Source of the DNA: a virus
Strand: one strand, 5' to 3'
IMG/VR virus record: IMGVR_UViG_3300025131_000092
Location: 1-43,169 of that record
DNA length: 43,169 nt
Both the position numbers and the translations under genes were made by a program. Numbering within the stretch: position 1 is the stretch's first letter; each line of letters opens with the position of its first letter. This document shows positions 42,689-43,169 of the stretch, one piece after another. The notes under the pieces are model-generated. The model saw only the letters and a program-made list of their open reading frames with translations, had not been told where the DNA came from and made no database searches.

Positions 42689-43030
42689 TTAAAAATGTCT
42701 TGAAAAGAAATGTGTTTGATCTTGAGATTCAATAGTAATATAATCGTGCCTTAATTCACAATCCCAAACCTCTTGCCAATCAATGTGACTAGTTAAGAAG
42801 TCAGGAATATCTGATTCTTCACTAAGATAACCCAAATCATCCATCAATTGCTCTGTAAATTGTGCCTCAACATCTATAGATGTGGGCATACTGCATACAT
42901 AAGCATCTTCCCATTGATCTACATTCTCAACACCCAACTCAGCAATATCTTCAAATAGTTTTTCATCAATGTCAGGAATGTCCTCCTTAATATACTCAAA
43001 AAACTCTTGCTGTTGTTGATCTCTAGTCAT
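42689..43030 (-). CDS. ArdA-like antirestriction protein, C-terminal domain only (113 aa)
   Basis: A 113-residue strongly acidic protein. Residues about 38-100 resemble the C-terminal part of ArdA antirestriction proteins, DNA mimics that block type I restriction enzymes: WEDAYVCSMPTSIDVEAQFT, then EQLMDDLGYLSEESDIPDFL and the HIDWQEVWDCELRHDYITIE stretch, which corresponds to ArdA IP..L..YIDYE.F.RDL. Full ArdA has about 165-170 residues, so the N-terminal domain is missing. The ATG overlaps the stop region of the upstream gene (ATGACTAG). Cyanophages carry similar short forms, as I recall. The antirestriction role is inferred. Confidence 0.7.
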   Translation of the reverse strand: MTRDQQQQEFFEYIKEDIPDIDEKLFEDIAELGVENVDQWEDAYVCSMPTSIDVEAQFTEQLMDDLGYLSEESDIPDFLTSHIDWQEVWDCELRHDYITIESQDQTHFFSRHF

Positions 43031-43169
43031 TATCAGTTACTCCCGCATTGTGATAAAGATAACCGCCGGTATATTCAGCATTTTCATATAACCATTCGCG
43101 CTCCTTAATGATGCGAAGATCAAACCTAACTCCTTTTGCAGGTGATGACCAACTAGCAGGTTTATATAC
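43023..43169 (-). CDS. Partial gene at the right edge (C-terminal 48 aa)
   Basis: The last 48 codons of a gene that continues beyond the window. The end reads VYKPASWSSPAKGVRFDLRI, IKEREWLYENAEYTGGYLYH, NAGVTDND, stop TAG at 43023-43025. The stop region overlaps the ATG of the ArdA-like gene (ATGACTAG), so the two are translationally coupled. No family can be assigned from this fragment. Confidence 0.72.
   Translation of the reverse strand, partial: VYKPASWSSPAKGVRFDLRIIKEREWLYENAEYTGGYLYHNAGVTDND

Noticed and set aside
1-43169. tRNA genes, CRISPR arrays, insertion sequences, attachment sites
   Set aside because: I saw no cloverleaf-like intergenic sequence, no regularly spaced repeats with unique spacers, and no transposase or integrase; the five repeats at 39.9-42.7 kb are promoters by position rather than CRISPR units.

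Overview
This window looks like the structural gene cluster and an adjoining early-gene segment of a T4-like myovirus that infects marine picocyanobacteria (a Synechococcus or Prochlorococcus phage). The assignment rests on recognisable T4-type proteins gp25, gp6, gp8, gp13, gp14, gp15, gp16 and the N-terminus of gp17. Their spacer proteins (a DUF4815 giant, S74 tail fibre, GxGYTsxP-repeat proteins) and many 40-100 residue small proteins are typical of cyanophages. Base composition is AT-rich and every gene I accept is on the minus strand, so transcription runs from high to low coordinates. The exact host and phage name cannot be read from the sequence.

Right part (about 43.2 to 39.4 kb): tightly packed small genes, including a partial gene at the edge, an ArdA-like antirestriction protein, a conserved 103-residue protein, a two-helix membrane protein and a GWTNWETW-motif protein. 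Five near-identical promoter-like repeats (TATTGTTAGTTACC...CAAAtGTC...TATAAT) divide this segment into short transcription units. Two hairpin terminators close units. A gene-poor stretch around 40.5-40.83 kb holds three DnaA-box-like 9-mers next to an AT-rich perfect palindrome, which resembles a replication origin.

Middle (39.3 to 37.2 kb): a small membrane protein, a conserved small protein, a GT-A-type glycosyltransferase-like protein, three small translationally coupled genes, and one apparently broken gene just upstream of gp25.

Left 37 kb: the late morphogenesis cluster, in transcription order: gp25 and gp6 (baseplate wedge), a 4243-residue protein in the gp7 position with a YHYH domain, gp8, a 2497-residue DUF4815 protein, three small proteins, gp13 and an enlarged gp14 (neck), gp15 (tail terminator), gp16 (small terminase), then a fibre block (1195-residue coiled-coil/beta-helix protein, two small proteins, a 446-residue S74 fibre), a tiny basic protein, a DUF192 fusion protein and gp17 (large terminase, cut by the window edge). 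TATAAATA or GATAAATA late-promoter boxes lie at a constant distance upstream of gp25, gp8, gp13 and gp15, and many junctions are TAATG stop/start overlaps.

Functionally, the left part builds baseplate, neck, tail fibres and the packaging motor. The right part looks like an early or accessory region for host takeover and defence evasion. The observations most worth checking are the promoter repeat family, the DnaA-box/palindrome cluster, the interrupted gene before gp25, the possible frameshifted tail of gp6, and the spread of one beta-repeat through several virion proteins.
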